From positions 1 through 40,127 of IMG/VR virus record IMGVR_UViG_3300017781_000034: a DNA stretch of 40,127 nt; one strand, 5' to 3'. This document shows, one piece after another, positions 23,518-29,461 of this stretch. Numbering within the stretch: position 1 is the stretch's first letter; the number at the start of each line of letters is the position of its first letter. Below the pieces are notes generated by a model. The model was not told the origin of the DNA and made no database searches. It saw only the letters and a list, made by a program, of their open reading frames with translations. Made by a program: the position numbers and the translations under genes. The stretch comes from a virus.

Positions 23518-24232
23518 AATTTTTAACCTTTTCAACTATAATATTTTCGGCATTAAAAGTATAGCACGCCATGCAATCTTTACATTTTTGACCAGTACAG
23601 TTTTGATCCTCTATAAACTTATCTTTATGAACGTTATTAAACACTTTATTAAAGTTTTTTGGAATCTTCTTTAATATATGATTCTTTTTTGGGTTAGAAT
23701 ATACCATAATCACGTTGTCAGGTTTTGCAAAGTGTCTAAAATATTCATTTATTAAATCAGTTCTTTTTGTCCAATAAGCAAAAACCGTAGTTGGATTCTT
23801 GCGAATAATACTAAATATATTGATAACGTGAGTCATGTTTATATTTTCACCATGACTCGCAATTCTCAAATATTTTTGCATTATTAAAGGTAATACCGAA
23901 TCAGGCAATATAGACTCACTTAATAGTTGACTATTTCTTTCAAGACACTCTTGCATATTTTTTCGCATACCCAACAATAAAGCAAATGAATAACAATTTT
24001 TGCAAATTGTATCTGTTTTTTTATTGTGCTGTTTTTGGCAAAATTCATTTGTAAGTGTATTAGTTGAAATAGAATCTATATCTAATAACTTTCCACTTCC
24101 CTTTGAAATATGCACTTTCAAAAATCCAATTTTCTCAAATACTTTTCTACCCTTAGACTCTAACCAACTATCAAAATCTAAATTAATATTATACTTGTTA
24201 ATAAAATCTTTATGTTTAATAATATCTAACAT
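23510..24232 (-). CDS. GP88-like cysteine-rich phage protein (240 aa)
   Basis: I start this at ATG 24232, downstream of the promoter at 24267-24295. A longer frame to 24385 would read through the G11 tract and the promoter and is unlikely to be translated. Cysteines are paired as C65, C77 and C80 (ICKNCYS) and C212, C217, C220 and C223 (NCTGQKCKDCMACY). The segment between includes RIASHGE and NPTTVFAYWTKR. This layout, with CxxCY followed by an Arg/Gly-Glu segment and a tryptophan-Thr-Lys motif, resembles the GP88 family first named in mycobacteriophages, thought to bind iron-sulfur or a similar cofactor. Function unknown. It has its own promoter and terminator, separate from the replication operon. 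Confidence 0.65.
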   Translation of the reverse strand: MLDIIKHKDFINKYNINLDFDSWLESKGRKVFEKIGFLKVHISKGSGKLLDIDSISTNTLTNEFCQKQHNKKTDTICKNCYSFALLLGMRKNMQECLERNSQLLSESILPDSVLPLIMQKYLRIASHGENINMTHVINIFSIIRKNPTTVFAYWTKRTDLINEYFRHFAKPDNVIMVYSNPKKNHILKKIPKNFNKVFNNVHKDKFIEDQNCTGQKCKDCMACYTFNAENIIVEKVKNYG

Positions 24233-24266
24233 TTCATACCTATATGTTTTAATTAATATTAAATTT

Positions 24267-24295
24267 ATTCTATAGTGATTCGTTTTAAATATCAA
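24267..24295 (-). promoter_or_regulatory. Leftward promoter with GANTC in spacer, twin of the one at 23292
   Basis: On the minus strand, TTGATA (24295-24290), a 17-base spacer, then TAGAAT (24272-24267). The spacer contains AAAACGAATCA at the same place as in the promoter at 23292-23320. A G11 run (24308-24318) and a CTGACCGAT box lie just upstream. It should drive the GP88-like gene at 24232. Confidence 0.65.
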
Positions 24296-24307
24296 TATAA
24301 AAAGACT

Positions 24308-24318
24308 CCCCCCCCCCC
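24308..24318. repeat. Second homopolymer run of 11 C
   Basis: Eleven C on the plus strand, flanked by TATCGGTCAG, which is the reverse complement of the CTGACCGAT box. It lies 12 bases upstream of the -35 box of the promoter at 24267-24295. It is the same length as the tract at 23345-23355. Confidence 0.85.
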
Positions 24319-24339
24319 TATCGGTCAGATTTTTTTTGC

Positions 24340-24394
24340 TTGTCATTTTTTTGACAAAATCCGAGTCAATTTTTTGACGCGTCAATTTTTTGAC
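24340..24394. promoter_or_regulatory. Three GTCA-N6-TGAC dyads (candidate operators)
   Basis: Three inverted repeats in a row: TTGTCA-T6-TGACAA (24340-24357) and two copies of GTCAA-T4-TTGAC (24365-24378 and 24381-24394). All share GTCA, six A/T bases, TGAC. Two more with the same spacing are at 25091-25106 and 25131-25148. Fixed half-site spacing suggests a dimeric DNA-binding protein. Confidence 0.55.
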
Positions 24395-24418
24395 GGCAGC
24401 TTTTTGACACTTGGAATC

Positions 24419-24455
24419 AAAAAAACCCTGCTAACCTTTTACAGCTAGCAGGGTT
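24419..24455 (-). terminator. Strong intrinsic terminator of the 24496-24879 gene
   Basis: A perfect 10-bp stem, AACCCTGCTA (24424-24433) with TAGCAGGGTT (24446-24455), and a 12-base loop. Read leftward it is followed by a run of seven T. It lies 41 bases past the stop of the gene at 24496. On the plus strand no T run follows, so it works leftward only. Confidence 0.85.
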
Positions 24456-24495
24456 AATATTTAAGTATAAACTATTTACATTTACTAAATGGCTT

Positions 24496-24879
24496 TTATT
24501 TAGCCATGACACTCTTTATTGAACCACTATGTAAATTTGGTTTAAAGTTTATACTTATATTGAACACACCATTAATCTCTCTCATTCTCAATGTACGTGC
24601 CAATTCTCTTGTCTTGGAGTCTGCTAATACCCACAAATGTTCAAAACCTTTTTTCTTACATTTGGTGTAGACTAATTCACTCCAACCTTTTCCAGTTTTT
24701 AAATTATAAAGATCAATTACATTTCCAAGAATTGCATTTGATCGAACAATATTCCCACTATTTTTTGAATAACCAACCTTAACATGATAGTCTTGACGTA
24801 TTGTCAAAAATGGTCGGTTGGTATCATAATTTGGGTTAATATCGAAAATTGATAATGTGTTTTTTTTAATAGTTGTCAT
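24496..24879 (-). CDS. Hypothetical monocistronic early protein (127 aa)
   Basis: Start chosen at ATG 24879 (MTTIKKNTLSIF), with AAAGGA upstream. A start 13 codons earlier would place the conserved TGATTCGTTTT element inside the coding region. The protein has a beta-rich first half (RPFLTIRQDYHVKVGYSKN) and later ARTLRMREINGVFNISINFKP. It has its own strong terminator and a presumed promoter upstream, and it is the first leftward gene next to the control region. By position (first gene, single-gene transcript, flanked by palindromes) it could be a regulator, but I see no helix-turn-helix or known family. Confidence 0.65.
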   Translation of the reverse strand: MTTIKKNTLSIFDINPNYDTNRPFLTIRQDYHVKVGYSKNSGNIVRSNAILGNVIDLYNLKTGKGWSELVYTKCKKKGFEHLWVLADSKTRELARTLRMREINGVFNISINFKPNLHSGSIKSVMAK

Positions 24880-25073
24880 GGCTTTATTCCTTTCTTTAAA
24901 TGATTCGTTTTTTACCATATCTAATTATGCGATTTTTTACGCCATAAGTAAATAAAAAGATTCAAATATTGTAAATTTTTTTAAAATCGCGATTTGCTGC
25001 AAGTGTGACATTTTTGCAACACATTTAAAAAAAATTATATTTGTTGTAAATATTGCTTGACGAATCACCTAAC

Positions 25074-25091
25074 CTGACCGATCTGACCGAT
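25074..25091 (+). repeat. Tandem CTGACCGAT boxes
   Basis: Two perfect, directly abutting copies of the 9-mer CTGACCGAT (25074-25082 and 25083-25091). The same box, or its first-base variant, flanks both C11 tracts (TGACCGAT after 23355; ATCGGTCAG after 24318). The tandem pair runs straight into a GTCA-N6-TGAC dyad. Confidence 0.75.
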
Positions 25092-25452
25092 GTCAAATAA
25101 TTGACACAAGCACACTCATTTTTTTCTTGACTGTCATTTTATTGACAGCTCTTTTTTTTGATTCGCGAATCGTTAACTGTTAGAATTACAGTTTTTAAAA
25201 TGTCAATAGTTCTTTATTTATATGATTATTTTATTATTTTGGTGTCTCATATATACATCTTGACTTTCCACCACACGTTGATAACCCTTTTTTCTACCAC
25301 AATATCGGTTTGATTCGGCTATGCGACCATGCAAGCGTCAGGGTGGGGTGTACAGTACGTATGCTTGGATATATACACAGATCAGGAAAATTAAGTGTTA
25401 ACCACAGAGTTAACCTTGAATGGGATAAAAACTAGGATTTCATAAATAAGTG

Positions 25453-25481
25453 TTGACAACCTCTCAATAATAGTGTATAAC
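25453..25481 (+). promoter_or_regulatory. Rightward sigma70-type promoter
   Basis: TTGACA (25453-25458), a 17-base spacer, TATAAC (25476-25481). It faces the rightward arm and gives an untranslated leader of about 115 bases before the ATG at 25607. The capsid gene has a near twin (39525-39552), also followed by ACTA after the TATA. Confidence 0.75.
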
Positions 25482-25490
25482 TAAGATGTT

Positions 25491-25576
25491 CACTTTAAGT
25501 GAGACACTATAAGTGTATATTAGTCTAAATGTATATAAACATTTAAATGTAACATTATAAATGTAGATTAGATTAA
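25491..25576 (+). repeat. Leader with palindrome and two copies of a 21-base element
   Basis: CACTTTAAGTG (25491-25501) is followed by element copy 1 (25508-25528) and copy 2 (25556-25576), 48 bases apart. The element reads TATAAGTGTA, a variable base, ATTA, a variable base, TCTAA. Copy 2 matches copy 1 at 17 of 21 positions. A third copy (19 of 21) lies in the capsid leader at 39600-39620. Between the copies lies the palindrome ACATTTAAATGT (25539-25550). Confidence 0.7.
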
Positions 25577-25606
25577 TTATACGTAAATGTAAAATAATCC
25601 TTGACA

Positions 25607-25825
25607 ATGAGTAAAAAATCAGTAAAACTATATACTGAAGATGTAATTTCGTGTTTCTATAAAGCTATCCGTACAAACACCCTCGACAAATTACATATAC
25701 CCCACAGTGATGTATTCTATGTACGTAATGCTATTGAAGCACGTACAGGAGAGCGATACACGCTAAAGCGTATTGAAGACGCTATGATCGCAGAAGGATG
25801 GCTCGAAAAGGAAGAGGAAGACTAA
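25607..25825 (+). CDS. First rightward gene, small conserved-looking protein (72 aa)
   Basis: I start at ATG 25607 (MSKKSVKLYTEDV); a TTG two codons upstream is possible. There is no clear ribosome site, so initiation is unusual. The protein is helical with a positively charged middle (YVRNAIEARTGERYTLKRIEDAMIAEGWLE) ending in an acidic tail. The arrangement could be a small winged-helix-type DNA-binding fold, but no family is recognised. As the first gene after the long structured leader it may be a regulator of the rightward arm. Confidence 0.65.
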   Translation: MSKKSVKLYTEDVISCFYKAIRTNTLDKLHIPHSDVFYVRNAIEARTGERYTLKRIEDAMIAEGWLEKEEED

Positions 25826-25826
25826 A

Positions 25827-26756
25827 ATGGCTAGTAAAACGGAAAAGGCGATGAAGGAAGCAGGTTTTAAGTTTGGATTTGGAATGAACAAACCTAAACC
25901 TACATCAAGCTTAGCAGAAGGATTAAGAAGAAGATTATCTAAAAGTGGAATGTCTGCTGCGGATAAGAGAAAGTTAAAACAGTTACAAACAGAACAACAA
26001 AAGCGTGACGCTTCTAAAACTGCAGGTGAAAGATCTGCTAAAGCTAAAATAGCCGCAGCTGAGAAAGCTGCAAAGAAGAAAAAAGCTACAGAAGAAGCAA
26101 AGAAAATGCTAAAAACTAAGAGAATGGATAAGCCTAAAAAGAAGACTCCTGCTAAATCTGTAATGTCGGATGCTCAGAAAAAAGGGCAAGCAGGTACAAG
26201 ACAAACTAAAAAGGATCTTGGTCCTAAAGGATCTGTGCCTAAATCAGTTTCAGCTGCTCAAAAGGCAGGAAAGCTGTACTTCATGGACAAAAACAATAAA
26301 GCTAAGTTAGCTATAACTGCTGCACAACTTACAACATTCATGAAAGCTAAAGGCATAAAGTCCAGAAAAGAAGCTTTAACAAAATTTGCAAACACCTACA
26401 AGCCGGGAACAGGAATGGCTAAATTCAAAGCTGACATGAAAAAGATGGCTATGGGTGGTGCTGCGATGAAAAAGAAAGGCATGGCTATGGGCGGCTCTAT
26501 GAAGAAAAAGGGCATGGCTATGGGTGGCATGAAAAAGAAGGGTTACGCAATGGGTGGTTTGAAAGCTACTAATCCTTCCCAAGTAGGACTAAAAAAACTA
26601 CCAACAAACGTGCGTAACAAAATGGGCTACATGAAAAAAGGTGGCATGACCAAAAAAGGTTATGCTAAAGGTGGCTCTATGAAGAAGAAAGGTTATGCTA
26701 TGGGGGGCATGCCTAAAAAGTACGGTGTAGTGGACAACCGAAAAACTAAAAGGTAA
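25827..26756 (+). CDS. Lysine-rich protein with MKKKGxAMGG repeats (309 aa)
   Basis: A very basic protein. Residues 40-110 are an Ala/Lys helix (KAKIAAAEKAAKKKKATEEAKK) like histone H1 tails. Residues 155-200 look like a compact SAP-like or small helical domain (TAAQLTTFMKAKGIKSRKEALTKF). From about 205 to the end, the unit MKKKGxAMGG is repeated about seven times with small changes (DNA 26440-26720). Similar Lys/Gly/Met repeats occur at the ends of other proteins in this window. A DNA-condensing or virion-associated role is plausible. It ends in a TAATG overlap with the HNH gene. Confidence 0.7.
   Translation: MASKTEKAMKEAGFKFGFGMNKPKPTSSLAEGLRRRLSKSGMSAADKRKLKQLQTEQQKRDASKTAGERSAKAKIAAAEKAAKKKKATEEAKKMLKTKRMDKPKKKTPAKSVMSDAQKKGQAGTRQTKKDLGPKGSVPKSVSAAQKAGKLYFMDKNNKAKLAITAAQLTTFMKAKGIKSRKEALTKFANTYKPGTGMAKFKADMKKMAMGGAAMKKKGMAMGGSMKKKGMAMGGMKKKGYAMGGLKATNPSQVGLKKLPTNVRNKMGYMKKGGMTKKGYAKGGSMKKKGYAMGGMPKKYGVVDNRKTKR
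26440..26720 (+). repeat. In-gene tandem repeats encoding MKKKGxAMGG
   Basis: Imperfect direct repeats of about 30 bases, built on ATGAAAAAGAAAGGC followed by ATGGCTATGGGTGGC, recur across the 3' end of the lysine-rich gene. Three units are nearly contiguous (about 26467-26560) and others follow after a 75-base gap. Unit number could vary by slippage. Confidence 0.75.
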
Positions 26757-27010
26757 TGGTCCAGAAGCGAAACTACCGTAAAGAGCATCTTACGTATGAC
26801 GGTCTTCCTAAACGTAAGAAAGCTCGTGCTGCCAGAGGAAGAGCAAGATATGCTCTGATGAAAGAAGGCAGGGTAAAAGTGGGGGATAAAAAGCAGGTAG
26901 ATCATAAGAACATGAATCCTAACGACAACCGTAGGTCAAACTTACGTGTTCTACCTGCTAAACTCAACATGTCTAGGCAACCTGCGAGAAAGCCTAGAAG
27001 ACGTAAATAG
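26756..27010 (+). CDS. HNH-type nuclease, minimal (84 aa)
   Basis: The C-terminal half has an HNH signature: VDHKNMNPNDNRRSNLRVLPAKLNMSR (DH, then N-N-D-N---NLR). The N-terminal 40 residues are very basic (RKEHLTYDGLPKRKKARAARGRARY) and probably bind DNA. At 84 residues it is a minimal HNH protein, smaller than homing enzymes. HNH proteins close to terminase genes can assist packaging, though here terminase is 4.5 kb downstream. It could also be a stand-alone nicking enzyme. It starts within the previous stop (TAATG). Confidence 0.8.
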   Translation: MVQKRNYRKEHLTYDGLPKRKKARAARGRARYALMKEGRVKVGDKKQVDHKNMNPNDNRRSNLRVLPAKLNMSRQPARKPRRRK

Positions 27011-27035
27011 TATATGGGTAAATTGCTTTAGCAAT

Positions 27036-27557
27036 ATGGGTAAGCGTAGTAATTTTGAGAGAAGAGAAAGAGACTATTACAGGACACCAGAAGAAGCCTT
27101 AATACCTCTTTTAAAGCACATCGACTATATCACATATAATTTTATAGAGCCGTGTGCAGGTGATGGAACGCTAACATCACTTCTACTGAAATACACAGAT
27201 GGTAAGTGTTTATACCAAAGTGACATTGAACCACAAGAAAAAGGTATTTTAGTAAAAAATGTTCTTGACATTGAGGACAAACCAGACTATTATATAACAA
27301 ATCCACCTTGGAATAGAAAGCTATTACATCCGATAATAGAACATCTAAGCGACTTATCTCCAACGTGGCTGTTATTCGATGCAGACTGGATACATACAAA
27401 ACAGAGCAGACCTTATCAACAACGATTACAAAAGATAGTAAGTGTAGGCAGAGTGAAGTGGATACCAGACAGCAAAATGACAGGCAAAGATAATTGTTGT
27501 TGGTATCTGTTTAACAAAGACAACAAAGATCAAACGGTTATATACGGTAAGGAGTAA
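27036..27557 (+). CDS. SAM-dependent adenine-type DNA methyltransferase (173 aa)
   Basis: Start chosen at ATG 27036 (MGKRSNFERRERDYYRTP); the longer frame to 26946 overlaps the HNH gene and looks non-coding. Motif I is FIEPCAGDGTL (residues 36-46), and the catalytic motif IV is TNPPW (88-92), the N6-adenine/N4-cytosine amino-methyltransferase signature. The DYYRTP segment before motif I is typical of phage adenine methylases. The 173-residue length is short, leaving little for a target-recognition domain. Together with the C5 methyltransferase it suggests layered protection against restriction. The recognition site is unknown; GANTC is an attractive guess given the host-type promoters. Confidence 0.8.
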   Translation: MGKRSNFERRERDYYRTPEEALIPLLKHIDYITYNFIEPCAGDGTLTSLLLKYTDGKCLYQSDIEPQEKGILVKNVLDIEDKPDYYITNPPWNRKLLHPIIEHLSDLSPTWLLFDADWIHTKQSRPYQQRLQKIVSVGRVKWIPDSKMTGKDNCCWYLFNKDNKDQTVIYGKE

Positions 27558-27560
27558 TCA

Positions 27561-28298
27561 GTGTCCTATTTACAAAGTAATGTCCCATACTTCAAAGCGT
27601 GGGTAAGAAGAGAATACACAACAAATTTTCAACGAGGTCATGGCGAGTTTTTACATTGTATGGTAATAGCCGTGACATCAATGCCGAATAGATGTTTATC
27701 GTTTCAAGTGATCTTTACTGGATGTGAAACAGACGATACAGACGAACAGAACGTAACTGGTGGTGCAATGTGGGCGAGGATGCCTATTACAGCCTTAGTA
27801 GGTGATACACCAGTAGATGATTGGGCAAAAGAGTTGCCACCGTATATTGCACAACCTTGGGATTGTATGTCACATGACCACAGCGTGTATGTACTCAACA
27901 GAGCAACTCCTGCACCTTGGATAGCGAAAGTGGATGGTGAGTTTTATCCTGCAAAGTATTACTTCACCGTAGATTACACGAATAGCGAAATTGCAGACGA
28001 TCCTGCACAACACAAACAAAGTCATGTGCTAGAGCTAATGAACGCAGGTGAATATACAGGAAACATAGTGGCACTACCAAACAACAGAGTCAGAGTAACA
28101 CATCCTGCGTGGTTCGAGACTGGAACAGGCTCACCTGACTTCAGACCTTCCCAAAGAATTTTTCATTCTAAACAAGAGATTGAATATGTGTGGAACACTG
28201 ATAGAGTGTTCAATAACCTATACGCAGAGGATACCGATGACAACCAGAGCCAAAGCAACAATAAAAAAAGTAGCAGGAAAGCTAAAAAAAGCAAGTAA
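27561..28298 (+). CDS. Hypothetical protein, beta-rich with basic tail (245 aa)
   Basis: Starts with GTG at 27561 (MSYLQSNVPYFKAWVRREYT), three bases after the previous stop with GGAG close by. The body is beta-rich with many aromatic residues and three to four cysteines (FTGCETDDTD, PWDCMSHDH). It includes FEVD-like acidic loops and AWFETGTGSPDFRPSQRIFHSKQEIEYVWN. The C-terminus is a run of Asp, Ser, Asn and Lys ending KKSSRKAKKSK. I recall similar genes beside small basic proteins in marine podoviruses, all uncharacterised. The next gene starts inside it in another frame. Confidence 0.65.
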   Translation: MSYLQSNVPYFKAWVRREYTTNFQRGHGEFLHCMVIAVTSMPNRCLSFQVIFTGCETDDTDEQNVTGGAMWARMPITALVGDTPVDDWAKELPPYIAQPWDCMSHDHSVYVLNRATPAPWIAKVDGEFYPAKYYFTVDYTNSEIADDPAQHKQSHVLELMNAGEYTGNIVALPNNRVRVTHPAWFETGTGSPDFRPSQRIFHSKQEIEYVWNTDRVFNNLYAEDTDDNQSQSNNKKSSRKAKKSK

Positions 28299-28521
28299 AG
28301 CTCATGCAAAGCAATCAAAAGCGTTATCATCCCTAAAGTTAAACAAAGGTGGTAGCACAGTAAACCAAGCAGGTAACTATACAAAGACGGGAATGAGAAA
28401 AAGAATGTTCTCAGCAATCAAGGCAGGTTCTTCTGGGGGTAATCCCGGGCAGTGGTCTGCAAGAAAAGCACAGTTATTAGCGGCACGATATAAGAAAGCA
28501 GGTGGGGGCTATAAGTCGTAA
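28237..28521 (+). CDS. Small basic protein with GQWSARKAQLLA motif (94 aa)
   Basis: Start chosen at ATG 28237 (MTTRAKATIKK), with AGAGGA upstream, inside the previous gene. The C-terminal half reads YTKTGMRKRMFSAIKAGSSGGNPGQWSARKAQLLAARYKKAGGGYKS. I recognise this as a common conserved module in marine phage and virome sequences, usually hypothetical. It is strongly basic. Neighbours of the same kind (28521-28820, 28789-29037, 30578-30901) form a cluster that may be internal virion or DNA-binding proteins. No function is established that I know of. Confidence 0.75.
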   Translation: MTTRAKATIKKVAGKLKKASKAHAKQSKALSSLKLNKGGSTVNQAGNYTKTGMRKRMFSAIKAGSSGGNPGQWSARKAQLLAARYKKAGGGYKS

Positions 28522-28820
28522 TGGCTGATCCTAAGAAAGGGACAGGCAAAAAGCCGAAAGGTAGCGACAGAAGGCTCTATACGGATGAAAATCCTAAAGA
28601 TACAGTAAGTATAAAGTATGCGACAGTAAAAGATGCAAAAGAAACTATTGCAAAAGTTAAGAAAATTAAGAAACCCTATGCGAGGAAGATACAAATCCTC
28701 ACCGTTCTTGAACAACGAGCTAGGGTTGCAGGAAAAACTGAGCAAGCTGCCCTTGCAAAGAAGGCAAAAGAGCAATTAAGGAGACAACATGGCACTAAAA
28801 CAAAGCCAAAGAAGTCTTAA
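28521..28820 (+). CDS. Small basic protein with SDRRLYTDENPKDTV motif (99 aa)
   Basis: Begins MADPKKGTGKKPKGSDRRLYTDENPKDTVSIKYAT, followed by VKKIKKPYARKIQILTVLEQRARVAGK. I recall this combination as a family frequent in marine phages and always next to the GQWSARKAQ protein. The first codon overlaps the previous stop (TAATG). It is basic with a helical C-terminal half. Function unknown. The constant neighbourhood suggests the three small basic proteins work together. Confidence 0.75.
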   Translation: MADPKKGTGKKPKGSDRRLYTDENPKDTVSIKYATVKDAKETIAKVKKIKKPYARKIQILTVLEQRARVAGKTEQAALAKKAKEQLRRQHGTKTKPKKS

Positions 28821-29037
28821 ATCATGGACAAAACAGAAATGGAGAACCAAAAGTGGTAAGCCCAGTAAGAAAACTGGAGAACGCTATCTTCCAACAGCTG
28901 CAATCAAGGCTCTATCACCCCAAGAGTACGCAGCGACAACTAGAGCTAAAAGAAAAGGCACAGCATCAGGCAAACAATTCGTTAAACAGCCTAAAGGCAT
29001 CGCTAAAAAGACGAGAAGTTATCGAAAAGTTACATAA
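28789..29037 (+). CDS. Small basic protein with SLKSWTKQKWRTKSGKPS motif (82 aa)
   Basis: Reads QRSLKSWTKQKWRTKSGKPS, TGERYLPTAAIKALS, EYAATTRAKRKGT, then KQFVKQPKGIAKKT. This is a well-recurring phage/virome family that I believe is Pfam DUF5872, although I cannot confirm the number here. The start overlaps the preceding gene by 32 bases. Strongly basic with two tryptophans near the start; no enzymatic motif. The role is unknown. Nucleic-acid binding in the virion or during packaging is a reasonable guess. Confidence 0.78.
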   Translation: MALKQSQRSLKSWTKQKWRTKSGKPSKKTGERYLPTAAIKALSPQEYAATTRAKRKGTASGKQFVKQPKGIAKKTRSYRKVT

Positions 29038-29054
29038 TATAGGATATTTTGAAA

Positions 29055-29318
29055 ATGATAGTTGAAGCATGGTTTGCTGTAGCAGTAATGCTAGGAGTTT
29101 ATGATAACGGTATGCAGGATATATTAGTTTTTAAGCAACCAAAACACGGACACTTTCACAGTGTAGATGAATGTAAAGAGTTTGTAAAGAATAATCCTGA
29201 ACCTCTTGTAAAAACTGTATGGAAGTTCTATGGGCAAAGACCTGTAGAAAGAGTTATATGTGTAAACGAAGATGTGCTTAATAAATTCATAGCACAGAAT
29301 AATAGCGTAGACAGTTGA
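29055..29318 (+). CDS. Small probably exported protein (87 aa)
   Basis: Start chosen at ATG 29055 (MIVEAWFAVAVMLGVYDNG). The first 18 residues are hydrophobic and may be a signal anchor. The rest is polar with two cysteines (VDECKEF and RVICVNE) that could pair in the periplasm. The pattern of a short N-terminal hydrophobic region, a GMQDILVFKQP strand and SVDECKEFV resembles small exported phage proteins of unknown function. It lies just before the lysis genes and overlaps the next start by one base (TGATG). Confidence 0.65.
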   Translation: MIVEAWFAVAVMLGVYDNGMQDILVFKQPKHGHFHSVDECKEFVKNNPEPLVKTVWKFYGQRPVERVICVNEDVLNKFIAQNNSVDS

Positions 29319-29461
29319 TGCTCTATGAGCCTACATGTGACGTTTGTGGGCATCACATTGAAGATGATAAATGTGAGTATTGTGAGAAAACTGGGGACAA
29401 TGGGGACTGGGTAGAGGAAGTTATAAAGGATAAAGATAAAAATGACTCCAGAAACACTTGA
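29318..29461 (+). CDS. Zinc-ribbon miniprotein (47 aa)
   Basis: A 47-codon frame from ATG 29318 to TGA 29459-29461. It has two CxxC pairs close together (TCDVCGHH and KCEYCEKT), a likely zinc knuckle, followed by an acidic tail (GDWVEEVIKDKDKND). It overlaps the previous gene by one base and the next by 20, so it fits the tight packing of this block. Role unknown; the zinc site suggests structural or regulatory binding. Confidence 0.6.
   Translation: MLYEPTCDVCGHHIEDDKCEYCEKTGDNGDWVEEVIKDKDKNDSRNT

Larger units (their letters stand above)
24880..25606. promoter_or_regulatory. 727-base control region between divergent arms
   Basis: No gene is seen here. Contents in order: TGATTCGTTTT (24901-24911); the palindrome AAATCGCGATTT (24984-24995); CGAATCA (25061-25067); two tandem CTGACCGAT (25074-25091); dyads GTCA-N6-TGAC at 25091-25106 and 25131-25148; the palindrome GATTCGCGAATC (25160-25171), made of two GANTC sites; an AACTGT/ACAGTT hairpin followed by T5 (about 25176-25197); a G/C-richer patch (about 25305-25370) with a weak CAAGC/GCTTG stem; paired GTTAACC (25397-25403, 25409-25415); a rightward promoter at 25453; and a leader with palindromes. 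Replication origin, attP and switch functions could all lie here. No tRNA-like attachment core was recognised. Confidence 0.6.

Noticed and set aside
24233-24385. Phase-variable translation of the GP88-like gene through the G11 tract
   Set aside because: The longer frame does cross the tract, but the promoter for this gene lies downstream of it, so the tract should not be in the coding mRNA. A transcription-level effect of tract length remains possible.
24340-24410. A CRISPR-like array from the TTTTTTGAC repeats
   Set aside because: Units are only 14-18 bases, are palindromic, touch each other and lack unique spacers of constant length. Operator dyads fit better.
24880-25606. tRNA gene or tRNA-derived attachment core in the intergenic region
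   Set aside because: No cloverleaf and no GGTTC-type T-loop with matching stem could be traced; GATTCG hits are part of the regulatory motif instead.
23253-25606. General enrichment of GANTC sites
   Set aside because: About ten sites in this stretch are not far above what the base composition predicts. Only the extended TGATTCG motif and its position in promoter spacers are notable.
25601-25606. TTGACA at 25601 as a further -35 box
   Set aside because: No acceptable -10 lies 16-18 bases downstream, and the sequence runs into the coding region of the first rightward gene.
28853-29065. A 70-residue frame across the WTKQKWRTKSG gene
   Set aside because: It lies wholly within a recognised family gene in another frame, with no ribosome site.
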